A DNA stretch of 64,000 nucleotides from DASXKD01 sp963734725 (GTDB taxonomy: Bacteria > Actinomycetota > Actinomycetes > Streptosporangiales > Streptosporangiaceae). A program made the translations under genes and the position numbers. The notes beneath the pieces are model-generated. The model searched no databases, was not told the origin of the DNA, and saw nothing but the letters and a program-made list of their open reading frames with translations. The number at the start of each line of letters is the position of its first letter. Within the stretch, counting starts at the first letter, position 1. The stretch lies in NCBI GenBank assembly GCA_963734725.1, contig CAVTIX010000017.1, positions 93,773 to 157,772 on the forward strand. Reading direction: 5' to 3'. This document shows, in pieces, positions 8,870 through 17,336 of this stretch.

Positions 8870-9475
8870 AAATCCTCCCGCGCGATGCGGTCTTCCTGTC
8901 GTCGCCTGAGTTGGCGTCCCCTGCCCGTTGCCTCCCCGAGGCACGGACACCCCGTCGCGCATTCAATCACGCGCTGACGTCATGTCTACACGAGTTCACG
9001 CTTCGCGGCATCCCGCCCGCGGCACAGCGTGGCGTTTGTTGCCAGGGGTTTCAGATGATGACGGCGGGTCACGGGGCCGTGGCAGAGGGGCAGAGGGGCA
9101 GAGGGGCAGAGGACAGCGTAAGTGAGCGAGCCGCCGCTCCGCGCCACGATCCCCTTGCCCGTCAGGCTCTCCTTCAGCATGACCGTGATCACGCTTCCCT
9201 ATGCCATCGCGGTGGGCATTTCTTGCTCCAAAGGCGGCCGATTCGTACCCGTCGGCGAGGTGTGCCCGGGATTGTTGCGGGCGGGGACGGTCACCGACGA
9301 GACGTACAGCAACCACGCCATCATTTACTACCCAGGCCGTGCGGTGGAAATCGCTGACTTGTTCCACTGTGAGTGACAGACTGAAGGCGTTGCTCGCACC
9401 ATCGCTACAGGCATACGATCGCTGCTCGCACGCAACCGCCCCGGGCTCCTGTGGGCGGCCGACAGGGAACCTGGC
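8870..9475. other. 606-bp intergenic region between divergent bldG and helicase genes
   Basis: No convincing gene was found; short open frames here have no recognisable protein character. Near 9083-9113 there is a small tandem repeat, about four copies of an 8-bp GGGGCAGA unit. The region must carry the promoters of bldG (leftward) and the helicase (rightward). Confidence 0.6.
9389..9418 (+). promoter_or_regulatory. candidate sigma-70-type promoter for the helicase gene
   Basis: TTGCTC at 9389-9394 and TACGAT at 9413-9418 are separated by 18 bp, about 60 bp before the helicase start at 9476. The hexamers match actinobacterial housekeeping promoters reasonably well; there is no other evidence. 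Confidence 0.35.
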
Positions 9476-12115
9476 ATGAGGCACCCCGGCGGACGGGACA
9501 CCGGACCCGCCGCGCGCATTCTGCGCCGCGGCGCGCGGTCCGGCAGGCTCATGCATATCGAGCAGATCGCCGCCCGCGCCGGGGAGGGCGTTCCCTGGCC
9601 GGAGTGGGCGCCGGAGGAGATCACGGCGGCGTTCACCGAGGCGGGCGTCGGCCAGCCCTGGGCGCACCAGGCGGCCATGGCCGAGCACGCCCACCGCGGC
9701 AGCAACGTGATCATCGCGACGCCCGCCGCCTCCGGCAAGTCGCTGGGCTACCTGCTGCCCGCGCTGACCGCGGCGCTGGGCGGGAGCACGGTGCTCTACC
9801 TGGCCCCGACCCGGGCCCTGGCCGCCGACCAGTTGCGCACCATTCAGGCGCTGGGCATCACGGGAGTGTGTGCCGCAGTGGTGGACGGTGACACCCACGC
9901 CGCCGATCGCGAGCGGGCGCGCACCCACGCGAACTACCTGCTCACCACGCCGGACATGCTGCATCACGCGCTGCTGCCCCGGCATGCAAGGTGGGGGGAG
10001 TTCTTCGGCCGCCTGCACTACGTGATCGTGGACGAGTGCCATGGGTACCGCGGAGTGTTCGGCTCCCACGTCGCCCACGTGCTCCGGCGGCTGCAACGGG
10101 TAGCCGCCCACCACGCCCGGCGTCATCCGGCCAGGACCCGGGCAGGTGCCGGCCCGCCGGGTGGCCTGGTTTTCCTGCTCGCGTCGGCCACCATCAGCGA
10201 GCCGGGGAACTGCGCCCGCCTGCTCACCGGGGCGGAGGCCAGGGAGATCACCGACAGCACGGCCCCGCGCGGGCCGCTCACGTTCGGGCTGTGGGAACCG
10301 CCGCTGACCGCCGCACGGGGCGAGGGCGGCGCTCCGGTGCGCCGCCCGGCGACCGCCGAAGCCGCCACGCTGCTGGCCGACCTCGTGGCGCATGACGTCC
10401 GCGGCCTGGCCTTCACCCGGTCCCGGCGTGGCGCAGAGGCGGTGGCCATCGCGGCCCGGCGCGCGCTGGCCGGAAACGGCCGGACCGTGCGGCGGCGGGC
10501 CGGCGCCGGAACAGCAGCCCGCACCGCGTCAGGGACGACGCCTGGCGGCGCAGCGGGTGTGCCAGAGCCTCGGGCGGCAGCGGGGGCGTCAGCACTCGCT
10601 GCGGCAAATGGGCAGCAAGACAACGCCGCGGCGGCGCCCGGCGGCGCAGCCGGGGCGGGCCTGCGGGTGCTCACCGGACCGGGCCGCCGGATCGCCGCCT
10701 ACCGGTCCGGGTACCTGCCCGAGGACCGCCGCGAGCTGGAGGAAGCCCTGCGGACGGGCGCCCTGCTGGGGCTCGCGGCCACTACGGCGCTCGAGCTCGG
10801 GGTCAATATCTGCGGGCTGGACGCCGTGCTCATCGCGGGCTGGCCCGGCAGCCGGGCGGCGCTGTGGCAGCAGGCGGGCCGGGCGGGCCGAGAAGGCCAG
10901 CCGGCGGTTGCGGTCCTGATCGCCAGGGATGACCCCCTCGACACCTACCTGGTGCACCATCCGGAGATGCTGCTGCACCAGCCCGTGGAGTCCACCGTCC
11001 TCGACCCGCAGAACCCCTACGTGCTCGCGCCTCACCTGTGCGCCGCCGCTGCCGAGCTGCCGCTGACCGAGGCCGACCTCGAGTTGTTCGGCACGTCCGC
11101 GGGCCAGGCCGCGCAGGGCCTGGTGGCCGCGGGCATGCTGCGCCGCCGCGGGCACCGGCTCTACTGGACCAGGCGCGGCAGGGGCAACGGTCCCGGCCTG
11201 CGCGGTGAGGGCAACCACCCGGTCAAGATCGTGGAGAAGGCCACCGGCCGGCTGGTAGGCACGGTGGACCAGCCCTCGGCGCACATCCTCGTGCACACGG
11301 GCGCGGTCTATCTGCATCAAGGTGAGCTTTACCTGGTCACCGCGCTGAACCTGGACGAAGGGGTCGCGCTGGTCGAGGCGGGCGACCCCGGCTACACCAC
11401 GTCCGCGCGCGAGATCACCGGGATCGACGTGGTCAGCGAACTGCGGCGGGCCTCCTGGGGCCCGGCCAGCGTTTACTTCGGCGAGGTGGATGTGGTGCGG
11501 CAGGTGAGCTCGTTCACCCGGCGCAACCCGGAGACCGGGCAGCCGCTGGGCGAGGAGGCGCTCGACCTGCCACCGCGCGCGCTGCGCACTCGGGCCGTCT
11601 GGTGGACGATCTCCGCGGGCCAGCGGGAGAACGTGCTGCGCCGCGGCGTGGACCTCGCCGGAGCGGCGCATGCTGCAGAGCACACGGCCATCGGGCTGCT
11701 GCCGCTGTTCGCCGCCTGCGACCGCATGGATATCGGCGGCGTATCCGCCGACCTGCACCCGGCCACCGGGCTGCTGACGGTGTTCGTCTACGACGGGAAC
11801 GCGGGCGGCGCCGGGTTCGCCGAGCGCGGCTTCGCGGTGGCAGCGGCCTGGCTGCGCGCCACCGCCGAGGCGATCCTCAGTTGCGAGTGCCAGGCCGGGT
11901 GCCCGTCCTGCGTGCAGTCACCCAAATGCGGCACCGGCAACGAGCCGCTTGCCAAGGACGGGGCGCTCGTGCTGCTGGAGACCCTGCTCGCCGGCGCCCC
12001 GGCGACCGCCGCCGGACCCGGTCGGCTCGCCGTGGTTCACCTGGGTAACGGGGCGAGTGGGAACGGCGCCCATGGCCGGGCCGATAAGGCCCGCCGGAGG
12101 CAGGGCGCAGGATGA
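9476..12115 (+). CDS. DEAD/DECH-box helicase with DUF1998/MZB Zn-binding C-terminus (MrfA/YprA family)
   Basis: 879 residues. Helicase motifs: Walker A variant ATPAASGKS (about 82-89), Ia APTRALAADQL, Walker B DECH (about 186), motif III SAT in LLASATIS, and motif VI QQAGRAGREGQ. The C-terminal DUF1998 region holds a four-Cys cluster in CECQAGCPSCVQSPKCG at about 803-821, which in MrfA binds zinc. MrfA-type proteins are 3'-5' DNA helicases linked to mitomycin/crosslink repair. Unusual is a 60-70 residue Ala/Gly/Arg-rich insertion between the two RecA-like lobes (about 333-397). An internal ATG at 9551 (MHIEQIA) could be the true start, since residues 1-25 are Arg-rich and unconserved in look. 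Confidence 0.92.
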   Translation: MRHPGGRDTGPAARILRRGARSGRLMHIEQIAARAGEGVPWPEWAPEEITAAFTEAGVGQPWAHQAAMAEHAHRGSNVIIATPAASGKSLGYLLPALTAALGGSTVLYLAPTRALAADQLRTIQALGITGVCAAVVDGDTHAADRERARTHANYLLTTPDMLHHALLPRHARWGEFFGRLHYVIVDECHGYRGVFGSHVAHVLRRLQRVAAHHARRHPARTRAGAGPPGGLVFLLASATISEPGNCARLLTGAEAREITDSTAPRGPLTFGLWEPPLTAARGEGGAPVRRPATAEAATLLADLVAHDVRGLAFTRSRRGAEAVAIAARRALAGNGRTVRRRAGAGTAARTASGTTPGGAAGVPEPRAAAGASALAAANGQQDNAAAAPGGAAGAGLRVLTGPGRRIAAYRSGYLPEDRRELEEALRTGALLGLAATTALELGVNICGLDAVLIAGWPGSRAALWQQAGRAGREGQPAVAVLIARDDPLDTYLVHHPEMLLHQPVESTVLDPQNPYVLAPHLCAAAAELPLTEADLELFGTSAGQAAQGLVAAGMLRRRGHRLYWTRRGRGNGPGLRGEGNHPVKIVEKATGRLVGTVDQPSAHILVHTGAVYLHQGELYLVTALNLDEGVALVEAGDPGYTTSAREITGIDVVSELRRASWGPASVYFGEVDVVRQVSSFTRRNPETGQPLGEEALDLPPRALRTRAVWWTISAGQRENVLRRGVDLAGAAHAAEHTAIGLLPLFAACDRMDIGGVSADLHPATGLLTVFVYDGNAGGAGFAERGFAVAAAWLRATAEAILSCECQAGCPSCVQSPKCGTGNEPLAKDGALVLLETLLAGAPATAAGPGRLAVVHLGNGASGNGAHGRADKARRRQGAG

Positions 12116-12447
12116 GCCGGTCGCGGCTCATAGCTCGTTAAGCTCGGGCCACCGTCCGCGCCCGCCCGCCGCCTAGTTTCGGGCGGACCGTCGCCAGCCG
12201 CGGCGCCCCCACGCACCCACCTGGCGGGTGACGGGTGGACCGCCGCATGCCTTCGAGCCGTTTCCCGTGATATCACGCGAACGCACGGCCCAACCGGACA
12301 AACCAGGCGTCAACGGGGCCGGGCGGTCTGGAGACCGCCGCGTGATAAGAGGCTGGCTACAGGCGTCGAACGCACCGTCTGGGGCTCGCCCGGGCCAGCC
12401 GCACGAGGGGAGGCGGGGGACCGGCGCGCGAGCAGGCCAACCTGCCC

Positions 12448-12545
12448 CGCAAAGGGGCGACCCCCGCCGGGGGGGAGAGCGGGGGTCGCCGAACGGTCCA
12501 GGTCCGGGTGCGGACGCCAGAACCGTCTTCCAAGGGAGCCTAGAT
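12448..12545 (-). ncRNA. 6C-like small RNA candidate
   Basis: On the minus strand there is a perfect 12-bp stem (arms at 12456-12467 and 12479-12490) closing an 11-nt loop with seven consecutive C. Upstream is a second, weaker hairpin (GTCCG/CGGAC inside ACGGT/ACCGT) and a CTCCC single-stranded stretch. The actinobacterial 6C RNA has two hairpins with C-rich loops. In mycobacteria it lies divergently beside the HAD phosphatase gene whose homologue starts at 12624 here. Structure and synteny support the call, but the first hairpin does not show a C6 loop and the ends are estimates. A plain terminator-like hairpin is the alternative. Confidence 0.45.
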
Positions 12546-12609
12546 GCGCGTAGGACCAAGTTACCAATCGGCTACGCGGAGATTCCATGGGTTACCGGTC
12601 TTTAACACC

Positions 12610-12615
12610 TATGCT
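12610..12615 (+). promoter_or_regulatory. -10 element, possibly giving a leaderless HAD transcript
   Basis: TATGCT ends eight bases before the GTG at 12624, the spacing expected when transcription starts at the initiation codon. No Shine-Dalgarno sequence is visible before this GTG, which fits a leaderless message. No good -35 was found. Confidence 0.35.
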
Positions 12616-12623
12616 GCCGGATC

Positions 12624-13334
12624 GTGAGCACTCCCGTCGAGGCCACAGGACCCACGAACTCTGGATTTTCTGCAACGGCCGCGTTCTTCGACCTCGATAA
12701 AACGCTGATCGCACGGTCGAGCACGCTGGCATTTGGCCCCCCGCTCTACCGGCACGGCTTGCTCAGCCGCGCCGACATGATGCGCGGCGCCCTCGCTCAG
12801 CTCCGTTACCGGGTCAGCGGAGCGGACCACCGGCAGATGGAAAAACTCAAGGCGCACGCCTTGCAGGCCTGCCGGGGCTGGCCCGTGGACCGGGTGACCG
12901 AGATCGTGACCGAGCATCTGAAAGAACTGATACTCCCCTACGTGTACGCAGAAGCCTGGGCGCTGCTCAGCGACCACCGCGGCGCCGGGCAAGACGTCAT
13001 CATCGTGAGCACCAGCGGGCAGGAGGTTGTCGCCCCGATCGGCGCCCTGCTTGGCGTGGAGTCCGTGATCGCCACCCGGATGAGGGTCGCAAATGGTCAT
13101 TACACCGGCGAAATGGAGTGCTACGCCTACGGCGAGGAGAAGGCGGTTCAGGTTCGCCGGCTAGCGGCCGAGCGCGGGTACTCGCTGCCCGACTGTTACG
13201 CCTACAGCGATTCGGTGACAGATCTGCCGCTGCTCGAGATCGTTGGCCATCCCCGGGCGGTGAATCCCGACCGCGCACTGCGCCGTATCGCTACGGTCCG
13301 CGGGTGGCCCGTGCTCTCGTTCAGTGGCGTGTGA
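12624..13334 (+). CDS. HAD-IB family phosphatase (SerB-like; mycobacterial Rv3661-type)
   Basis: 236 residues, GTG start. The HAD nucleophile motif AAFFDLDKTLIARSS is at about residues 18-32, motif II Ser in VIIVSTSGQEV, and metal-binding YAYSDSVTDLPLLE near the C-terminus; the helical cap between them is of the PSP/HAD-IB kind. Such proteins hydrolyse small phosphomonoesters; the substrate of this conserved actinobacterial branch is not known to me. In mycobacteria it sits next to septum-site (ssd) and Tad pilus genes, which are absent here. The stop codon lies within the first unit of a 34-bp tandem repeat. Confidence 0.88.
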   Translation: MSTPVEATGPTNSGFSATAAFFDLDKTLIARSSTLAFGPPLYRHGLLSRADMMRGALAQLRYRVSGADHRQMEKLKAHALQACRGWPVDRVTEIVTEHLKELILPYVYAEAWALLSDHRGAGQDVIIVSTSGQEVVAPIGALLGVESVIATRMRVANGHYTGEMECYAYGEEKAVQVRRLAAERGYSLPDCYAYSDSVTDLPLLEIVGHPRAVNPDRALRRIATVRGWPVLSFSGV

Positions 13335-13394
13335 GAGCGCCCGCCGGCGCCACCCTGGAGGCGTGTGGGAGCGCCCGCCGGGACGCCACCGGGG
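13327..13394. repeat. imperfect 34-bp tandem duplication across the HAD stop codon
   Basis: Two adjacent units (13327-13360 and 13361-13394) share GCGTGTG(A/G)GAGCGCCCGCCGG and a CGCCACC block, with a one-base indel. The first copy contains the HAD stop codon, so the duplication was copied from the gene end. Confidence 0.7.
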
Positions 13395-13905
13395 GAATAG
13401 AAGCGACGTGATCAATCAAGATCGCCAATTCGTGCCGCACAGCATCTATGCAGCCCGCCCGATCCGTCGTACAAAGGTTCTACGGACCTAGCGTCCGGGC
13501 ACGGCAACCGGGCACCCACGCGCGACCAGCCGCGGGAGGCGAGCCAGGGTAGTCGGCCACAGCGCATTGGCGCCGGCCTCCGGCGCCCGCCGTGGCAGGC
13601 CACCCGGCACTGTGAATGTGCGCTTGGTAACCCGGGCCTGACGTGCCTAGCGACGGCGCTCCTACGGGAGCGCCGTTCGCTTGTGCGCTCACTGCCCACG
13701 CCAGTCAAGCAGCAGCGCTTACGATGCTGCCCAGCGGCGCGTTGATCATCCCGTAGGATCTCAGCCGTAGGCGGCATGTTATCGCTGCGCACGGCCCCTG
13801 GCCGGTCGCGGCCTGGATTGACGGCGGATGCGCCGCGCAGTGCGTGCCGCACGGAGGTTGCCAGCGCGACCCAGCACTCGGGGGCGCAGGAGGGAAGAGA
13901 GCGCG
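13335..13905. other. 571-bp intergenic region before the holin-like gene
   Basis: No gene is supported. It contains the second unit of the 34-bp duplication and a very stable hairpin at 13653-13676. The rest shows no recognisable element. Confidence 0.6.
13653..13676 (+). terminator. stable hairpin with UACG tetraloop
   Basis: A perfect 10-bp stem (ACGGCGCTCC / GGAGCGCCGT) closes a TACG loop. Read on the plus strand this is a C(UACG)G tetraloop of the exceptionally stable UNCG class. It lies 320 bp after the HAD gene without a U-tract, so a transcription terminator or a structured RNA end are both possible. Confidence 0.5.
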
Positions 13906-14355
13906 ATGGCCGAGCCCGCAGCCGCAAGGCCAGCGGAGGAGAAGGACCGGTCGGTTGGCGACCTTGTCTCCGAAGCGATCCGGGACCTCACCCAGCTGGT
14001 CAAGTACGAGACCGACCTGGCTAAGGCGGAGCTGCGCGCCGACCTGCAGCGCGCGGGCCTGTCCGGCGCGCTGCTGGCGATCGCCGCCTTCACCTGCTTC
14101 CTCGTGCTCGTCATGCTGTGCTTCGCCATGGCGGCCGGCCTGGTCGCGGCTGGCCTGCCAGCCTGGGCCGCGTTCCTGATCGTCGCCGGGACGCTGGTGC
14201 TTCTCGCCGCGATCTGCGCGGGGATCGTCTACCTCAAGGTGCGGCGGATGACCGGCCTGAGCAAGACCAGGGCGTCGCTGCAGGACGACATCGCGATGCT
14301 GCGCCGCGATGAGGACGCCGGCCCACCGGGGCCGCCAGCGACCGTGCAGCGGTGA
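13906..14355 (+). CDS. phage-holin-superfamily III-like membrane protein (Rv3669-type)
   Basis: 149 residues from the ATG at 13906, with AGGAGGGA upstream. Residues 20-55 form an amphipathic region (SVGDLVSEAIRDLTQL), followed by two hydrophobic helices at about 54-85 and 88-117 and a charged tail. This matches the actinobacterial 'putative holin superfamily / DUF1469' proteins. The location before an epoxide hydrolase and MarP is the mycobacterial order. Cell lysis is not implied by the family name; the function in bacterial chromosomes is unknown. The next gene starts four bases after the stop. Confidence 0.82.
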   Translation: MAEPAAARPAEEKDRSVGDLVSEAIRDLTQLVKYETDLAKAELRADLQRAGLSGALLAIAAFTCFLVLVMLCFAMAAGLVAAGLPAWAAFLIVAGTLVLLAAICAGIVYLKVRRMTGLSKTRASLQDDIAMLRRDEDAGPPGPPATVQR

Positions 14356-14359
14356 CCCC

Positions 14360-15283
14360 ATGTCCGTGACCGGCGGCTCAGCGGTCTATATCGACGGTCC
14401 GTGGTCGCACCGTTCGATCAGCGCGAACGGCAGCCGGTTCCACATCGCGGACAGCGGGGACGGGCCGCTGGTGCTCATGCTGCACGGGTTCCCGCAGTTC
14501 TGGTGGGCGTGGCGGCGCCAGCTCACCTCGCTGCCCGGTGCGGGCTTCCGGGCCGTCGCCAGCGACATGCGCGGTTATGGTGGCAGCGACAAGCCGCCCC
14601 GGGGTTATGACCTGATAACCGCTGCCTCGGACGCGGCCGGGCTGATCCGGGCCCTCGGCGAGGCCAATGCCGTGGTCGTCGGGCACGACTGGGGCGCCCT
14701 GGTGGCCTGGACCATGGCCGCTTACTACCCGAAGGTGGTGCGGCGGCTGGTCATCGTGTCGGCGGCGCACCCGCTACGGATGCGCGCCGATATGCTCGCC
14801 GGCCCGGTGCGCCGGAGATGGCGGAACGGGAGCACGCTCGGCTTCCAGCTGCCGGTGCTGCCCGAGTCCTGGCTGGTGCGGGAGAACGCCGAGCAGGTCG
14901 GTCGGATGCTGCGGGCGTGGTCCGGGCCGGGGTGGCCGGACCGGGAAACCGAAAGCCGGTACCGGGCCGCCATGGTCATCCCGTCGGTGGCGCATTCGGC
15001 ACTGGAGTATCACCGCTGGTTCCTCCGGTCCTGGCTGCGGACCGACGGCATCCGGTATGGGCACCGCATGCGGTCCCCGATCGGCGTGCCCACCCTGCAC
15101 TTGCACGGGGCCATGGATCCATGCGTGCCGACCCGCAGCGCGCGGGCCTCGGCCCGTTACGTGGACGGGCCCTACCGGTGGCGCGTCATCGAGGGCGCCG
15201 GGCACTTCCTGCCGGAGGAGCAGCCGGACAGGTTCGACTCCGCCCTCCGCAACTGGCTGGCGGACCCCGAGCCGGAGCGATGA
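14360..15283 (+). CDS. alpha/beta hydrolase, epoxide hydrolase type (EphE-like)
   Basis: 307 residues. The oxyanion-hole motif HGFPQFWWAWRRQL is near residue 43 and the nucleophile elbow GHDWGALVAW near 108 has Asp, as in epoxide hydrolases. Distal acid and His lie in LHLHGAMDPCVP and GAGHFLPEEQPD. Family members hydrolyse epoxides to diols; the physiological substrate is unknown. The position between the holin-like protein and MarP matches mycobacterial ephE. It overlaps the DUF309 gene by ATGA. Confidence 0.88.
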   Translation: MSVTGGSAVYIDGPWSHRSISANGSRFHIADSGDGPLVLMLHGFPQFWWAWRRQLTSLPGAGFRAVASDMRGYGGSDKPPRGYDLITAASDAAGLIRALGEANAVVVGHDWGALVAWTMAAYYPKVVRRLVIVSAAHPLRMRADMLAGPVRRRWRNGSTLGFQLPVLPESWLVRENAEQVGRMLRAWSGPGWPDRETESRYRAAMVIPSVAHSALEYHRWFLRSWLRTDGIRYGHRMRSPIGVPTLHLHGAMDPCVPTRSARASARYVDGPYRWRVIEGAGHFLPEEQPDRFDSALRNWLADPEPER

Positions 15284-15918
15284 GCCCGCGCCCGGAGGAC
15301 TCTCCGGCCGCCCGGGCAACGCCCGGCGAAGCCCCGCGCAGCGAGACTCCGGGCACCTCCGCTCCCGGGGTCCGCAGCCCGGACGCTCCCAGCGCGCGTG
15401 ACCCTGGCCTGGGCGACCTTGCCCTAGGCGACCCTGGCCCGGGCGGGCGTGATCGTGATGCGACGGGGCGGGCTCGCAATGCCCGGCCACGTGACGCGCT
15501 GGGCCGGCCGCTGCCACGCGGCGCGGCCGGCGACGAACGGATCCCCGACGATCTCGTCCTCCCGCCGGCCGAGGCGCTCCAGCTTGCCCAGGAGTTGCTC
15601 GACTCCGAGCGCCCGTTTCACGCGCACGAAGTGCTCGAAGCCTCATGGAAGTCCGCGCCCGCCGCCGAGCGTGATCTGTGGCAGGGGCTCGCCCAGATCG
15701 CGGTCGGCCTTACGCACGCGCGGCGCGGGAACGCCCGGGGCGCCGCAGCACTGCTCCGCCGGGGAGCGGACCTGGTAGCCGGGTATGCCGGCTCGCCGCC
15801 GCACGGGATCGAGGCAGCCGGCGTCTGCCGCGCCGCGCGGGAGATGGCCGCGCGCATCGACCTGGATGGCGCCGCCGCGGCCGGAACGCTGACCGCACGC
15901 CTGGCAGCCGGGCCCTGA
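15280..15918 (+). CDS. DUF309-domain protein with long disordered N-terminus
   Basis: 212 residues. The C-terminal 125 residues carry the DUF309 signature FHAHEVLEASWK and LWQGLAQIAVGLTHARRGN, an all-helical domain of unknown function. Residues 1-85 are Pro/Gly/Asp/Arg-rich with short repeats (LGDLALGDPG) and look disordered. Start in the ATGA overlap with the epoxide hydrolase implies co-translation. Confidence 0.85.
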   Translation: MSPRPEDSPAARATPGEAPRSETPGTSAPGVRSPDAPSARDPGLGDLALGDPGPGGRDRDATGRARNARPRDALGRPLPRGAAGDERIPDDLVLPPAEALQLAQELLDSERPFHAHEVLEASWKSAPAAERDLWQGLAQIAVGLTHARRGNARGAAALLRRGADLVAGYAGSPPHGIEAAGVCRAAREMAARIDLDGAAAAGTLTARLAAGP

Positions 15919-15952
15919 CCGGGGCCGCGGCACGCCCACCGGGCCAGCAGGG

Positions 15953-15968
15953 CCGCACGCTCGTGCGG
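15953..15968. terminator. hairpin between convergent DUF309 and marP-like genes
   Basis: CCGCACG and CGTGCGG are inverted around two bases in the 122-bp gap between convergent genes; it could serve both directions. There is no T-tract. Confidence 0.3.
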
Positions 15969-16040
15969 TCCCCGCCTGGGGGTGGGCCGCGTCCTCAGCC
16001 TGACCGCGTGTTCATGAGGCCCCCAGTACGCCGACGCCGC

Positions 16041-17243
16041 TCAGCCGGCTCGCGGGCAGCCCTGGGTGGACACGCTCACTGTGGCGTTCGCACCGGCCCG
16101 GACGTCGGCCTGGACCGCGCTCGCGGTAAGCGCGAAACCGGTGTTGCGTGTGGTCGTGGACGCCGCGAAGATCACCCCGTAAACCCTGCCGCTCTTGGCC
16201 AGCAGCGGGCCGCCCGAGTTGCCCGGCTCCACCGTCGCCCGCACCGCGTAGATGGCGCGGGTCACCGAGCCGGTCTGGTAGATATCCGGCCCGTCAGCCG
16301 ACCACTGCGAGCCGACCCTGGCGGGCACCGGCCGAAACTCCCCGTTCTCCGGATAGCCAGCAACGACGGCGCCGCTCCCCCGGCCCGCCTGCCCGGCGAA
16401 GCGCAACGGCGGCGCGGACAGGCCCGGCACGTAGAGGATCGCGACGTCGGTGTTCGGGTCGAAGAGCACGACCTTTGCCGGCTGCGCGGTGCTGCCGCCG
16501 TAACCGACGTAGGGCCCGATGGTCATCCCCGCAACGACGTGGGCGTTGGTCAGCACGTGCTGCGGTGAGATCACGAAGCCCGAGCCCTCCAGGCTCCGGT
16601 TGCAGGTCCTCCTCGCCTCACCGGTGATCTTCACGATGCTGCCGCGGTCCTTCTTCACCGCTGGCCAGTCCAGGACGGCCTTGTCCGGCGGCGGCACGTT
16701 CGCCGAGCCGTTGATGCCGAGCGCGCCGAATACCTGGGTGTAGGGGCTCTTGTCCAGAAGGCGCCGGAAGTCGGAGAACATGGTGAGCGCGCCGGGGGGC
16801 ATGAAGTCGTTCACCCCGCGGAGCACCTCGGAGCTGCGTACTTGCCTCGCCACCGCCGGAAACGGCGCATGGACCACGGCCGAGCCGATGAACCAGGCGA
16901 TGAGCAGCACAGACAGCACGCTCACCGCGGCGCCGCCCAGCGAGTCCACCATCGCGACCGGGCGCCACGTCACGTGGGACCGGGCCACCACGCCGAGCAG
17001 GGAGGCGAGCAACTGCCCGACCATGGCGGTGATGAACACCAGAATGATCGCCACGAGCGCCTGCTGGGAGGGCTCGTGCACCAAGAACGTGGCGACGCGC
17101 GGGGAGAAGGTGGCGCCCACGGCCGCCCCGGCCAGGAACCCGATGCAGCTCAGGACCCCGACGATGAAACCCTGCCGGTAGCCGGCGACCGCGAACGCGG
17201 CCGCAAGCACGACCAGAATCAAATCGAGGAGGTCTCCCGACAC
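16041..17243 (-). CDS. marP: membrane-anchored periplasmic serine protease (MarP / CvpA-trypsin type)
   Basis: 400 residues from a GTG at 17243. The first 130 residues hold four transmembrane helices of the CvpA kind. A linker and a chymotrypsin-like domain follow, with His in LTNAHVVAG (about 233), Asp in DPNTDVAILYV (about 264) and Ser in EPGNSGGPLL (about 341). Two Cys (about 217 and near the C-terminus) may form a disulfide as in mycobacterial MarP. That protease is needed for acid resistance and processes cell-wall hydrolases in the periplasm. It is transcribed in the same direction as the Nudix and nth genes, about 95 bp downstream of them. Confidence 0.92.
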   Translation of the reverse strand: MSGDLLDLILVVLAAAFAVAGYRQGFIVGVLSCIGFLAGAAVGATFSPRVATFLVHEPSQQALVAIILVFITAMVGQLLASLLGVVARSHVTWRPVAMVDSLGGAAVSVLSVLLIAWFIGSAVVHAPFPAVARQVRSSEVLRGVNDFMPPGALTMFSDFRRLLDKSPYTQVFGALGINGSANVPPPDKAVLDWPAVKKDRGSIVKITGEARRTCNRSLEGSGFVISPQHVLTNAHVVAGMTIGPYVGYGGSTAQPAKVVLFDPNTDVAILYVPGLSAPPLRFAGQAGRGSGAVVAGYPENGEFRPVPARVGSQWSADGPDIYQTGSVTRAIYAVRATVEPGNSGGPLLAKSGRVYGVIFAASTTTRNTGFALTASAVQADVRAGANATVSVSTQGCPRAG

Positions 17244-17336
17244 CCATCCACGGTATCGGGCGGCAGCGGTCCGATGCACCGGTCGTATTCGTGCTGGGTC
17301 CGCGCGCCGGGCCCGGTCCCGCGACCCGGGGGCCGG

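Larger units (their letters stand above)
12116..12623. other. 508-bp intergenic region holding a 6C-like RNA candidate
   Basis: No coding region is supported between the helicase and the HAD phosphatase. The right half contains the perfect C-loop hairpin described separately, and the HAD promoter at the very end. The left half (12116-12400) shows no structure that could be assigned. Confidence 0.6.

Noticed and set aside
9083..9113. Possible CRISPR-like array
   Set aside because: It is a simple 8-bp tandem repeat without spacers; no CRISPR array or cas genes are in the window.
9122..9376. 84-residue plus-strand frame upstream of the helicase
   Set aside because: No signal, domain or good ribosome-binding site; kept as non-coding.
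8996..10393. Long minus-strand frame across the helicase start
   Set aside because: Antisense to the helicase N-terminus and intergenic DNA; no recognisable protein features.
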